A stretch of DNA of 64,000 nucleotides from Paulownia fortunei (Eukaryota > Streptophyta > Magnoliopsida > Lamiales > Paulowniaceae), in assembly GCA_019321725.1 (NCBI GenBank), contig CM033115.1, positions 2,232,001 through 2,296,000 of the forward strand. Direction: 5' to 3'. Position 1 is the first letter of the stretch. Every line of letters starts with the position of its first letter. The notes beneath the pieces were generated by a model. It searched no databases. It saw nothing but the letters and a program-made list of their open reading frames with translations, and was not told the DNA's origin. The translations under genes were made by a program, and so were the position numbers. Of this stretch, positions 39,797 through 52,177 are shown piece by piece.

Positions 39797-42358
39797 TCAT
39801 TCTTTGCCATCAGCAGCTCGGAGAGAACCGAGCTGAACTGGAGCTTGCGTGCCCACAACTTTTGATGACCCATAGGCAGACAAATCAAGTCCCTGAGCTT
39901 TCTCTTTTTCAAGTTGTTCCTTGATCCAGAAATATGTGATTCTCAGTCCATCCTGTATCCAACAGGAAAATATGGTTATGAGCATCAGTCATATGCTCAA
40001 ATAAAACCAAATTTGATAGGAACAAGAAAAAGACCACATGGTACCTTCAGTTTCATAGAAGGGGCCCAACCAAGCTTTTCCTTAATTAGAGTGTTGTCTG
40101 AGTTTCGACCACGCACACCCTCTGGTCCAGGAATGTGATGGATGGGGAGTTTCTTGTTCTCAAAGCTCAGCACAATCTCAGCCATCTCATTCATGCTGAC
40201 CATCTCATCACTTCCGATATTCACAGGCTCCCGGAAGTCGGATTTAGTCAATCTGCACTCATTATTAATTCATGCCAGGCATAAGCACATGGAGACTTCA
40301 AATGGTGCTCATTTTTACTAGATTTTTTGAAAAACGTGAATGAAACATAACTAGGTACATGTCAAGAATCCAAATGGCATGTGAACCTTCCTTTATTCTG
40401 AAGGTGGTAAAGTGATGATCAAAAGCCTTTTCAACTACATTTTTTGAAAGATTCAACTCAAAAAACTGAAAGATCATTCCTGTGTTTGCATGCCCTTCTG
40501 CCTATAGATGCCTCCTACAGGCATAGACATCCAAGCAAAATGATGTGTGCTCTTCATAATGTGAAGCTAGTCCTCAGTTTGCATGGCAAAATATCTAAAC
40601 CTCCTTAACAACCACAAAACTGGTGAGAATTGAAACTCAATAACTTCATATTTAATGAAACTAAGTTCTACTTGCAACTATAACGACATATGTGCATTAA
40701 TTAGGTAAGCGTACCTCAGTACACCCTCAACACATTCGTCAATAAAGGTAAAAGATCGAGTTTGCAGGCCATCTCCCCACATCTCAAACTTGTCAGTAGA
40801 AGTAAGGGCTTTCCTACAGAAGGCAGCTGGTGCTTTCTCCCTCCCACCTGCCATGATTGATGAAGTTGACGAATTGAAGAGAAGAATTATTTAGAAACAA
40901 CATAATAATGTCCATTTATCGTAGCATCTTCAAGTTTACCTTTCCATGTCCCAAAGGGACCATAAATGTTATGGAACCTTCCTATCCGGCACTCAATTCC
41001 AAAGTCCTTGTCGTAGTGCTTACATAATTCCTCGGTTGCCAGCTTCTCAAGTCCATAAGCATCTTGAGGCTAAAATGCAAAAGAAATAAATAAATAAAGC
41101 TCGTTAGTAACATAGAAAACTGCCATATAAATTAAATTAAATTAAATTGTGAAAGGATTTAGAAGGAAACCTCGGCAGGCCAGGCATCAGACTCCTTCAA
41201 GCTCACATTGGTATCCAACTGCTTAAATTCAGGATAGATACAAGCACTGGAGGCATAGAAAAACCTAAACACAAAGAAAACATATATTCAGATTTCCATG
41301 CCCAAATGTGTGGCTTATTGCATCCTGCTAAAAGATAAACATCAACAACAGATGAATACAAAAGGAAACAGTGTGATTATGCATAGTAGCATTCTGCCAT
41401 AACAAATTTGATTTTGAATTGCAATGTAGTAAGCTAATTATAGTATGGGTCTGCAAAATTTCAAAGGGAAAAAAGTACAGATTCAAAGTTCCTTTTGTGT
41501 CACAGCACAATTAACTAACATGAGTTGCTGTTCTTTCTTTACAATTACCATCCACCTGTAGGCACACAAGAAAGAGATGTCAATTCATTTCCCTCACCTC
41601 TACCTAACCAAAAGTTCTTAACTTTGATAATTAATGTTTTAACTTTCAGAATGTTCAAAAAGAAGTATTACTCATTAAAGATGCAAATAAACATCTCCTA
41701 GAAAAACAAGTTTCGAATCAGTACATTGGTCTGTGCAAGTACAGCAATAGTCTTCTTATTTGTTAGCAGAAGCAAAAAAGCATTAGCGTTTAATATTGTC
41801 TAATAGTGGGTGCTTTGTAATGATCGAGTTTTGTGCACACGGGTCATTAATTACATTTTAGTGCGTTACACCAATATCCTATTTCCAAATCCAAATGCAT
41901 ATAAATGCACAAAATGGAAAACAGGACAGTAGGCTTAAGAAAACACACCTCTTAACACCATTGATCCTCGCAGCCTCAATCATGTTAAAGCTGATCATTG
42001 TATTGTTGTACATAATGACGGAGTGGTTAGACTGAATGAAGCCCATCCCTCCCATATCAGCAGCAAGATTGAACATGTGATCAACTCCATTGGTAACTTT
42101 TAAACAGTTATCCATCACCCTCAGATCAACAAGATGGAATTCATGACAGAACATGTCCTCTGTCATGTGCTCATTTTTCTTCCAGTCTGAAGCAATAATG
42201 TAATGGCCCTCGCTCTTCAAACGCCTGGCAATGTGAGAAGCAATAAACCCACCAGCTCCTGTAATGGAAATCCGGAGCTTTTCTGAGGGCCAGTAGGGTT
42301 CCCTCTCAAGGTTTTCATATGTGTATGCCCCATAGTTGGTTTCACCACTGCTTCCCAT
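39797..42358 (-). CDS. GME: GDP-mannose 3,5-epimerase
   Basis: Converts GDP-D-mannose to GDP-L-galactose and GDP-L-gulose in the cytosol. This is a step of the Smirnoff-Wheeler ascorbate pathway and also supplies L-galactose for cell-wall polysaccharides. Exons on the minus strand are 42358-41949, 41264-41171, 41069-40940, 40847-40715, 40252-40045 and 39952-39797, giving 376 aa, one less than Arabidopsis GME. An extended SDR fold is shown by the NAD-binding GAGGFIASHIARRL (near 35), NLAADMGGMG, and the active-site SSACIYPE (Ser143, Cys145) and QDAYGLEK (Tyr173, Lys177). The substrate-side motifs FGTWKGGREKAPAAFCRKA and GPEGVRGRNSDN follow. The C-terminus GSLRAADGKE matches the plant family. 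The one-residue shortfall lies in KQLDTNVSL. Almost certainly functional. Confidence 0.97.
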
Positions 42359-42359
42359 T

Positions 42360-43418
42360 CTGCAATCATCAGGCGCAAAATTTTACAATGAAATAAACAA
42401 AGATAAGGAAGAGATTAACATACAATAGACTTGATTGAAAAATCTCACATCAAAATGCGCAGCCATGATGTCGGGATTTATCGTATAAGTCGGGATGACC
42501 GCGGAAATTAGTATCCAATGATCTTCTAAGGCATAATTTAAATGCATACAAAGGACAATAGAAATGACCACAAACGAGAAGAGAAAAGAAATATAAACTT
42601 GAATCAAAACCAACCATAATTGAGCTAGTCAGATTAAGTGAGGTAAAACAGAAAATTACCTAAGTAGAAAGAGAACCATAAGACTTTGCTCCAACAGAAA
42701 AGGAAAAAAGGATTTTTCTTAAAACAAAACAACCTGAAGAAACTGATACATGCTCTGCTACCTAATAAAGCTAAACCAAATATAAACCCGAAATCAGGAA
42801 GTGCTTCACTAATAAGTTAAAAAAAATAAAGCATAGCATGAAAAACAGGAAAGGGGTCTAATATTCTTTGAAATCAAAGATTCTAAATCAGAAATAAGAA
42901 ACTTCTACAAAATTAAAGGGATGAAAGCCGCAGAAAGCATTTGATAATAACGAAGGAAATAAAACATTACACATTGACCAAAGAAGCCGTCAAGAAATGG
43001 GCCTTACAGAATTAAATTATGAACAAAGCATACACAAACATAATCTTACTCAATCCTTCCAAGTTCAAATATATAACAAAAACCCAGAAAAAAGAACTCC
43101 TCAATTATAATTGTTGACTCCATTAATGAATTAAAAGATGGTAGAGACAAAAAAAAAATGTAGTCTTTACTATTTCGAGAAACAGAGCACACATAAAAAT
43201 AAATGCTAACTCAGCACCTCAAAATTTAACGAAAATGAAACTAACTCATAAACTTTCACAACCCTAAACTAATGGTTCACAACAAACCCAAAACAGGTCA
43301 ATAATCATACACATGAATCTCCATAGTAATTTCAAGAAAACATTTCCGAGAAAATAGGGTGAAACAGAGCATATATCTATATGTTTTTTCAAAGAAAATG
43401 AGCCTAAGATTCATTTAC
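42360..43418 (-). other. GME 5' UTR intron (inferred)
   Basis: A good donor (GAG/GTAAAT, donor GT at 43418-43417) lies after a short leader exon, and an acceptor (TTGCAG, ending at 42360) lies two bases before the GME ATG. Together they define a 1,059-bp leader intron. It contains no convincing ORF. The leader exon (about 43419-43495) has no ATG, so the mRNA would have no uORF. Confidence 0.65.
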
Positions 43419-43525
43419 CTCAAAAAGTTTGATTCTTTGGAATGTAGAAATTTGCAAAGGTTGACGTAAGATAAACAGATTTTGCAGTTCTTCTTCAGAA
43501 TGGATCTCTGCTCCCTTTTATGCTG

Positions 43526-43533
43526 TATATATA
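43526..43533 (-). promoter_or_regulatory. GME TATA box
   Basis: TATATATA in GTATATATAC lies about 30 bp upstream of the likely transcription start (near 43495). It is followed on the minus strand by a purine-rich leader without ATG. Confidence 0.55.
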
Positions 43534-45540
43534 CTACTGTCTGGTGTCTGTTGGGGTGCTTTATCCTTTCTTCTAAATATTATTTTCTTTTATGAAAATT
43601 ATTGAAGTTTACTATTTTTTCTATATACTCCAATTTAAGAGGACAGAAAGTTTGTGGTGACAACATTTGCTACTTTTGAATTGATCATTTCAATTATTTA
43701 TCTGACGTGTTTGGATTCTCTTCAAGTATTTTGGATTCTTTCTATAGTATCTTTTTCTTGAACTGTATTTATGTTCTTTTATTTATTAATGTTACTCATA
43801 AAAATTGAACGTTCAATTCAATAATGATATGTCATTATATTTATAATAATGTAGTAATTCTGAAGTCATGTTTATTTATTTACTTTTTTTATAGAAAATC
43901 ATGTTAGTGAAAATTTAATTCCTTGGTGGAATAACAAGATCACAAAAATATATATTTAATTAATTGTTATGATATTTTGTGATATAAGTGTGATTTTTTC
44001 CTTTCTTGTGTTTTTAATATGTGTAATTTTCTTATATAAATAGATGATTAGAGAATGACAATGTTTTAGGGCTTTGGGCAATTATATTCTAGATATAGGT
44101 CGACTGATTGAATCATCCTTTTGTTATTCTTCTCCGTAAATCATTTTTATGTTTATCTTCTCTCTTTATTTTTATCATGACAAATTTTAGGTTTGTTACG
44201 TTTTGCTTCCACTTTTGTCATGCACGATATTCATTTTATCTTTGATTGTGGTGCATAAGTTTGACGTTCAAGTTGAACACTTTAGTTTAAATTTTTAAAA
44301 TTAATATAAATATAAGGTCAAAATAATATATACCAAATTAATTATTGTGATATTTTTGTAATTTTAAAATGATTTCCTTCCCAATTTGTTTCTTTACATC
44401 CAACTAACCGCTCCACATAATCACTTTACATTCTTTTCTATTCACTTTTCTCAACATCCTTAAAATTCTACAAATTATTGTTCATAGAATGACCTTAGTA
44501 TTCTATATTGAAATTGCTGGCATTTGTGTGATTAAAAAACAAAAACAAAAACCTACTAATTTCCTTTTTTTTTTTTTTTTTTTTGCTTTTATCCATAATG
44601 CATGTGTCAGCAAAAAATTTCAATTTGCAAATGCAAAGAAAAAATCTAAATTTTTCTTCATTATGTATCAAACTATGGATCAATAAATTTCAATTAGATT
44701 GAGATCAACCATATTTTTTTTATTCGAAATCATTGATTCTATGACTAAGTATACAATGAGAATAAGGATGTCTTTTTTTTGCGAATTTAGGTGCACCCGA
44801 CAACGAATTTGGGGTTTTTGACTTTTGAGAAGATTACAATTTTTCTCTCAATTATTTACCTTAAAAAATAAGTTATGTTTGGTGTTTTGAGAAAATATTT
44901 TTAAAAATATATTTTTTATAGTGGGATTGAAAAACATATTGAAAATAAAAATATATTTGGAGTTTCTTGGAAAAAAAAATAATGTAAAGTATTGCGGGTC
45001 ATATTTTTAACTTTTTGATGACTTGTAAATTGTATTTGTTATGGTAACAAGAGACGTTTTAAATTGTATTTGCTTCAATGTTATTTGTTATAATCAGTAG
45101 GAGAAATGTTTTGTTAAAATTATTTTGTTGTCGATCGTAAAAATATAATAAAATATATAATTATTTAATTAAAATAATAATTAAAAATTGTTTTAAAATT
45201 TTAAAAATATATTTTTTCGAAAGAGCATTTCCCAAACACATATTTCTTGAAAGAGAAGAAAAATAATGGGGAAAAGTGGAACCAAACAAAGCAAAATGTG
45301 TTAAAACCATTATTGAGCCAAATAATTGTGCACTTGTGTGTTTTTTTCTTTCCTTGCTGATCCTGCTTTTGACAACTTCGGACCCTGGTAGGGACCATCG
45401 GAATGAAAAACGACACTGTCTTATCAAAGTGTTTAAATTGTGCTAAAGATAGTAGTTGTTGATAAGCAAATCCTATCATCGTCATTTGGATCTTTCTTGG
45501 ATCCATTTTTTTTTTTTTTTTTTTTGGAGTACAACTTGGA

Positions 45541-45985
45541 TTTTTTTTATTTTTTTATAATTCAAATTTTCGAATTCGCTGGACTAGTCGTGGATTTTCT
45601 AAACACCTGCCCCTATTATTTAGGAGGGGTAAATTGCGAGATATATTTCAACAAACATTCAGTTCCCAACTAGAACTGTACACTTTTGCGCACAAGGATT
45701 AGTTGTGAACCTTCTAAACACCTGCCTCTAGTATCTAGGAGGGGTAAATCGCGGAATATACTTTAATCAATACCTAGATTCCTAACTAGAACTGTACACT
45801 TTTGCACACAAGAAATTCAACCCACAGTGATTGTTCGAAATATCTCAGTCGTATGATCTCACTAATAGTACAGGGATTGGTTCATATTGAAATGCATCTG
45901 CAGGTTTCCACCAGAATTCGAACCCCCACCCTACCGGTGGAAATAAGTCCAAGTCAATTGTTCCGCTAATTGAGCTATGCCGCAG
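45541..45985 (-). mobile_element. tRNA-derived SINE, copy C, with internal duplication
   Basis: On the minus strand the head reads GCGGCATAGCTCAATTAGCGG, with the A box at 45963-45977 and a near-canonical B box GGTTCGAATTC at 45914-45924. These are close to tRNA promoter boxes. The 3' end is A-rich (plus-strand T-runs at 45541-45560). An internal block of about 115 bp is duplicated (45581-45696 and 45697-45811), each copy holding 'ttctaaacacctgcc' and 'actagaactgtacacttttgc'. No target-site duplication was found. Confidence 0.8.
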
Positions 45986-46039
45986 GAGCATAAAGAGTTG
46001 TTCATGGTTACGTAAATTGGTTTATTGAATCGAAATTAA

Positions 46040-46475
46040 AAATTTGGTATTATGAAAATTAGTTAAAAAATTTTGATTTAATACTTAATTTTTATTTTTA
46101 TAAAAATTTGGTATTCAATTTTGATTTTTAATTTTGGTTTATCGCCGTGCCAAATTATACTTTTATATATATATATATTTTATATTATTATCTATTATTT
46201 ATTTACCAAAATTAGAAAATAATAAATAATAAATATAATTATAATTGTGATATTTATTTATTTTTACTTTTTAAAATTTTATTAAAAGTTCAATTTACTG
46301 GATCACCAAACCAAAATACCAAAATACCAAAAAAAAAATTAATAATAATCGAATCGAATCAATTATTTCACTTCGCTATTTGGTGTGTCATTTTAGCGTA
46401 CCAAAATTTTAATTTATTGAATTTTTAATTCGATTCAATTCGATTTTATCAAAATGAACACCTCCACAAGTATAA
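46040..46475. repeat. AATCGAA-rich element
   Basis: Contains attgaatcgaaatt at the left, and cgaatcgaatcaatt plus attcgattcaattcgatttt at the right. It ends aaaatgaacacctcc, comparable with gtgaacactcct at the end of the 21.5-kb copy. The interior shows pairs of complementary runs. No coding sequence. Confidence 0.45.
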
Positions 46476-48038
46476 CAATTTCTTACTCCTTTTTTTTCAT
46501 ACCAAGGCCACTGTCTTTTAACTTGATAGTGGTTTATTCATAATAATCCTTTCGAGTATTTTTTTTTTTTTTTTAAGGCCAATGTAATTTTTTTTCTTTC
46601 TTCTCAAATAGATTATTGCAAAACTTTATTTCATGACATTTTCCGATTGCTTCATTGCTCTAGAGACCTTGGAGGGTTTCAATTAATAACAATAAGTTAA
46701 TAATAAAAAATTCTCTTTTTAGCAACTGTTTTATTATAGCTAAAAGTTAATGATATTCCCATATTTTGAATTTGAAACCAATAGATAAATCTTTATATTT
46801 TTTTGGTTCTTATATGGTATGTTGAGGTTAACAAACACAATTTAAGTAACAAAAGTTGAAATATTAACAATTTCACTTAAGTATGTTATATGTACATGTA
46901 CGTAAGTAATATTCATACTGTACTCGATATTATATATATATATATAGTATTTGAATAATAAATAAATATTTTATTTAATAAAAATAAAATATTTATCCAT
47001 CACTAAACACACGATATAATATTCATCAAATGCACCATCTCAAATATGGTATGCGCGTAGATGGAATTCTACTAAGTTAATTCGAAAAAGAAATACTTAA
47101 ACCTCTATTTAAGTTCGGTCACGTAATCTGTCAATGCCTAATTTAATTATGAGATTTTGAGTTGAAGTGTACAACATAATTTCATATTAGTTTTCATAAA
47201 TGAATTTTCTTATGTAGTTATTCATTGTAGTTACATAATTATTAGTTGCTAAGGTAATGTATATTTGAATCAATACTTGATTGTTTCACTCAAAATTGAA
47301 GTTAGATGGACCGATTTCAACTTTCAAGTTTATTACTAATAAAAGGACAAAAATAATTTGCAATAACTTTGAAATCCTCGCCCTCTCAAATTTAACTATT
47401 TTGGTGCATTGCTTCAAAAATAAATTTCAAACACTTTACTTCTCAAATTTAATTATATTGATATTTTACTCTCAAAAAATAAATTTTAAACACTTAACAC
47501 TTTCAGTTTATATTTATTATAGTATTTTGCCATACAATATCAATTTCAAATTAATTTTTTATTATAAATAATATCAATTGTTGTACTATTGACAAATGTA
47601 CAATCTTTATTTATAATAAAAGTAACATAATTTGTTGTGTTTTCATCATTAGCAATAATAAAAAATATTATGATATAATTTTTTTATTTTTATATGAAAG
47701 GATGAAAAAAAACACGTGGTGGTGGTGGTTGAGGAAGAGTATTCCAAAAAAAATTTGATCTGAAAATGATATTGAAAAATAAAGTGCTATAATAAATATA
47801 AATTGTGGGAATAAAATAATTAAAATTTACTTTTGACAATGGAGAAGTAGCAAAATGATTAAGTTTGTGGGAATAAAATATTTAAAATTATTTTTGGGAG
47901 GTAATATACTTAACTGACCAAATTTGGGGTCAGTGAAGTGTTGTTTATCCTAACAAATATTAGTTGATTAATTTTGATTAAAACTTAGAAATTCATACTA
48001 ATTAAAATATAACCAACCACAATATTCATAATAAATAC

Positions 48039-48188
48039 GGCCCAAAATTCAAGCTCATATGAGCCCAATAGTAACTAGTCCAAATCCAAATTGCGATGGG
48101 CTCAGAAAAAAGCCCTCTATTTTATTAGAACTGAGCCAGGTTGATTATTTCAATAAATGCATTTCAAGTACGCAAACGCTTAGGCCCA
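48039..48188 (+). promoter_or_regulatory. LFR promoter-proximal Site II-like cluster
   Basis: Four GGCCCA/AGCCCA-type elements lie just before the LFR start: GGCCCA 48039-48044, AGCCCA 48062-48067, TGGGCT 48097-48102 and GGCCCA 48183-48188. Such Site II motifs bind TCP factors and are common in broadly expressed plant genes. No clear TATA box is seen. Confidence 0.5.
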
Positions 48189-48199
48189 CTGAGAGAGAG

Positions 48200-50920
48200 A
48201 TGCAAAAGAGAGAGCAAAGCAAGCTGGGCGGAGCTGCGGGCGGCTCTGCCACACCCGCAGCCAAGCGAGGCCGACCTATTGGCAGCGGAAGCAACAGCGC
48301 CGCCGCATCCGCAGCGGTGGCCGCTGCGGCTGCGGGTGACTCAGCCGCACCCTCGACCCTCCTCGGCCCCTCCCTCCAGGTTCACTCCGCCTTCGCGGGT
48401 AACTCTCACCTAAAACCCTAATTTATCTCTGAATCACATACTCTGTTAATGATTAGAGCTTTGATCATGGAGGAGCTTATATAAGCGTAAAACTGCGCCG
48501 TTTTTGTTTTTAATGCTGTATAAATTTGTGAATCATTGAAGTTAGCTTTGAAACTTATTCTGTGTGATTATGTTTTCAAGTAGTTGCTAAAAGGGTTTAC
48601 CGGTTTATGTTTTGGGGTTTTCTATACTTGTATGTAAATTATGCTTTAGCATTCGTACTAGGTTAATTTCTTGAGGGACTGAGATATTTCATCAGTAATG
48701 CACATTGCATTGGAAAGAAAAAAGATTATGTCATTTCCTTCTCTGAGAAAGTAGAAATGGAGATTGTTAAAGCTTCCCTTGAATGAATTTGGAGCTCCAT
48801 AATGATTCTTTTTTCTTTTTGTTTGGAGGGGCGGGGAGGGCTACAAGCTTAAGAATTGGTTGGAAATTAAATTAATCAAAATATGGGCAATGAAATGCAT
48901 GTTGGGAATTGTTGAAAATAATTGAAGTATTTTTTTTTTTTTTGCCATTTTATTCACCTTTGTATGAGTCATGAGCTTTGTTTCTTATTCTGCAACTACT
49001 TTACCAGAGCAGAATAACAAAAGGATAGTTTTGGCTCTTCAAAGTGGACTAAAGAGTGAGTTGACATGGGCGTTGAATGCTCTCACATTGCTTTCATTCA
49101 AAGAGAAAGACGAAGTCCGGAAAGATGCAACACCTCTTGCCAAGATTCCAGGATTACTTGACGCTCTACTTCAAGTTGTATGTTGCAATTCCTGTGTATG
49201 AATGTATATGTTTCGGTTAGTGTCCTTAACATGGATTATTTTCAATTAGAGCAGATAGATGATTGGCGTGACATAGCTCTACCAAGGGTCCTCACAAAGA
49301 CCCCAAGGGTGAGATTGCTGGGTACTAATTCTGCTGTTACTGGATTTGGGAATGAATATGAGACCTTAAATTCTGGTGATTCTGTTCCGCATCCTAGGTA
49401 AGGCAAAGTATAATACTCAACTGTCTTGAATATTCAAGTTTTTGGTATTTGAGTTGGTAGAGTTGGCTTAAATACTGATATGTATTTGTTTCCATGGTAG
49501 TGCTGGATCCGGTTCTTCAAATAAAGAGCTGTCTGCACAGAAGATTACTACCAAGCCTCGCCCTTCAGGTTGGTGGTTTGAGGAAGATGGCCTCTTTAAT
49601 CTTGATGAGGAAGGACGGGCAGAAAAGCAGCAGTGTGCTGTAGCTGCTTCAAATATTATTAGGAACTTTTCTTTTATGGCTGAGAATGAAATTGCGATGG
49701 GCCAGAATCGTCATTGTCTTGAAACGATGTTTCAGTGTTTGGAGGATTATGTTACAGGTTACAATACTTGAGCATATGTTGTTAACTTTTATTTTATGTC
49801 TTTGTTAGTGCTAAATTGAGTTCCACTCTCCCTGTGTTACATGTAGGGCATATATGATTGGTGACTATGCTGATTGTCTTGTAGAGAAAAGTGCAGAAAA
49901 AAGAATAAAAAGAAAAGATTATATTGTCCCAAAATTCTGCATTGTTGCATTTTCTCTTGTCATTCTATTTTGACATTCTTTTAAAATGCTTGAATGTTGA
50001 CAGAGGACGAAGAACTTGTCACAAATGCCCTTGAGACAATCATGAATTTGGGCCCATTGCTAGACCTTCGAATATTTAGCTCATCAAAGCCTTCGTACAT
50101 CAAAATGACGTAACGTTTTGATTCAAATGTGTTCTGATTCAAATGTTTTTTGTTTCATCATATTTCTGCAAATTGTGATATCAAAACCTTTTGTTCATTA
50201 CCTCGTTCCAGAGAAAAACGTGCAGTCCAGGCCATCATGGGAATGTTGGGGTCTGCTGTCAGAGGCTGGCATTGTGCGGCTGCAGAACTACTTGGTCGCA
50301 TGATACTTAACCCTGATAATGAGCCTTTCCTTCTGCCATTTGCTCCACAGGTCTACTCTGTCTCTCATATAGTGTCATGTGTAACTGTTACTTACCTAAA
50401 CTTTGTTAGTTTCTTGACAAAGGATTGATTAAAACCGCAGATGTACAAGCGATTAGTTGATATTATGAGTTTCCCAGCTGGTGATGCTCAAGCAGCAGCT
50501 GTTAGTGCACTATACAACCTTGCAGAAGTTAATATGGACTGTCGATTGAAACTTGCCAGTGAAAGATGGTTGGATGAACTTAATAAGATCTGTGTAATCC
50601 AAAATCTTTTAGGTTCTTCTCGTGGTAAAGTTTGTATCTAATTAGTGCCTGCAATATATTTCAGGGCAGTTGATCGGCTGTTGAAGGTGATTAAGACTCC
50701 ACATCCAGTGCCAGAAGTTTGCAGGAAAGCAGCATTAATTTTGGAGAATCTTGTGTTGGAGCCGCAGAACAAGCCCCTGCTGCTAGCATATGAAAATGCA
50801 TTTGCAGATATGCTCTTCTCAGATACGAGGTATGCTGATACATTTGCTCGGATATTACATGAATTGACTTCTCGACCAAGCAACAAAGTTGCATCAGCTC
50901 GTGGTATTTGGGGCATGTAA
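48200..50920 (+). CDS. LFR: LFR-like armadillo-repeat protein (SWI/SNF-associated)
   Basis: Orthologue of Arabidopsis LEAF AND FLOWER RELATED (At3g22990), a nuclear armadillo protein linked to SWI/SNF chromatin remodelling and needed for leaf and flower development. Exons are 48200-48398, 49008-49177, 49255-49397, 49501-49757, 50004-50109, 50212-50350, 50441-50568 and 50665-50920, giving 465 aa (460 in Arabidopsis). The N-terminus MQKREQ is followed by Gly/Ala-rich low complexity with a basic AAKRGRP patch that may target the nucleus. Helical repeats follow: QSGLKSELTWALNALTLLSF, WWFEEDGLFNLDEEGRAEKQ, CAAAELLGRMI, AQAAAVSALYNLAEVNMDC and KTPHPVPEVCRKAALILENL. It ends ASARGIWGM. The frame is open upstream to an in-frame ATG at 48059, but family members start at MQKRE. 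Exon 7 uses a weak donor (GTTGGA). Confidence 0.95.
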
Positions 50921-52177
50921 GTAAGACCTTGCATTGTTAGTTTTCACAGTCAACTCACACACTGTACAGAGTGGCTACTTATTTACTTGTCAACTGAACT
51001 TTTGTCATGCTCACTCTTTTAATCTGTATGGCTCTGCTGTGATGCATTAGTAGCTCGGCTGGGTAATTTTTCACTTTTTTTTTAAATCATTTTCTATTTT
51101 TGATTTTTTTGGGGAAGTAAAGGTTAGTACTAAATCAAAACAAAAGCATATTTACACATTCTAGCACACAACAAAACAACTAAATGGTTACAAACACAAA
51201 TACACATAAACACTTAAAACAACTTAACTAACTTAATAAGAGATAGAATCTATCAAGAGATCAGTTGGGTTGCAAGATAACTTCCTGTGGCAGATTCCAT
51301 CCCATAACAAGCCAAAGGTTGGATTGAGAGAGTGGAGATTGTCTTAGTGTCAATACTCTACTCTCAAGGTTGCAGATTTGAAGTTGCAAGGCACTACACA
51401 TCTATATACTGATTTTTGAATGCCCTGTTGCTGTTTCCCTTCGAAATACAGTATGTAGCTACAGGGAAAGACAATCTAAGATGGCGTTTCTCATACCGTA
51501 TTCAATGAAACACAACAGGAGACTGGTGTTTCTTAGCAGCATTTCATTGATTTCTCCTATGCGAATCAAACTCGAATCAAGCCTCAAATTCATGATCCAT
51601 AACCTGAACTTTGATAAAGATGTTTTTCTGTGGTGACAAGCACTTCATACTCCAGCAGAAGCCCTCAGAAATATTGATTTTTAATTAACTTGTTACAGAT
51701 ACAGTATGGTGCTACAAACTTTTGTATGGATGTGTGCCACAAGTATAACGTATTAACAATGGTAATATGGCATTAAGTTGTATTTGTGCATGAAGGATTA
51801 GAGTGTCTCAAACCCAAGAAGGCCCCATACATTTGGGTTTACATGCGCACTGGACATACAGTTTAAGAACTTTAAAGCAAAGATCTCTGCCAAAAAGAAC
51901 ACAATATGTCCGGAGACAGAAGTTCATGATATTATAAGAATGAAGGGCTGATAAATAAAGCAACCATGCCTGGATGCTTTCATATTATTAATCAGAAACT
52001 GTTCAAGAACAACCTTAAACATGCCCGAGTCGTGTAAGACATGACGTGAAACTAAGAAACACCTAGTAAGAAAAAGTGGTGACAAATGTTTCTTAAAACT
52101 AATGTACCTATCGTACATTAGCTTCTATATTCCAAGAAGTTGTTGATCTATCACTAGCATGCTACGGAAGCAAGAGT
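50921..52177. other. Convergent 3' ends of LFR and PUB42-like gene
   Basis: The two genes face each other across 1.26 kb. The stretch must hold both 3' UTRs. It is less AT-rich than other intergenic DNA but has no supported ORF and no recognised repeat. The poly-A sites cannot be placed with confidence. Confidence 0.5.

Larger units (their letters stand above)
43535..48030. other. 4.5-kb intergenic region between GME and LFR
   Basis: No gene is supported. AT-rich DNA with T-runs (44564, 45508, 46560), one SINE copy (45541-45985), an AATCGAA-type repeat (46040-46475) and TA repeats (46930-46945). GME and LFR are divergently arranged here, so both promoters lie at the edges of this stretch. 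Confidence 0.7.

Noticed and set aside
39914..40138. 74-residue plus-strand frame
   Set aside because: Antisense to GME exons 5 and 6.
45900..45985. tRNA gene (A and B boxes on the minus strand)
   Set aside because: Only the promoter boxes resemble a tRNA; the cloverleaf arms do not close, and the sequence continues into a SINE body repeated elsewhere.
47281..47571. 96-residue plus-strand frame
   Set aside because: AT-rich DNA, with internal repeats of the same phrase; no ATG-led domain or family.
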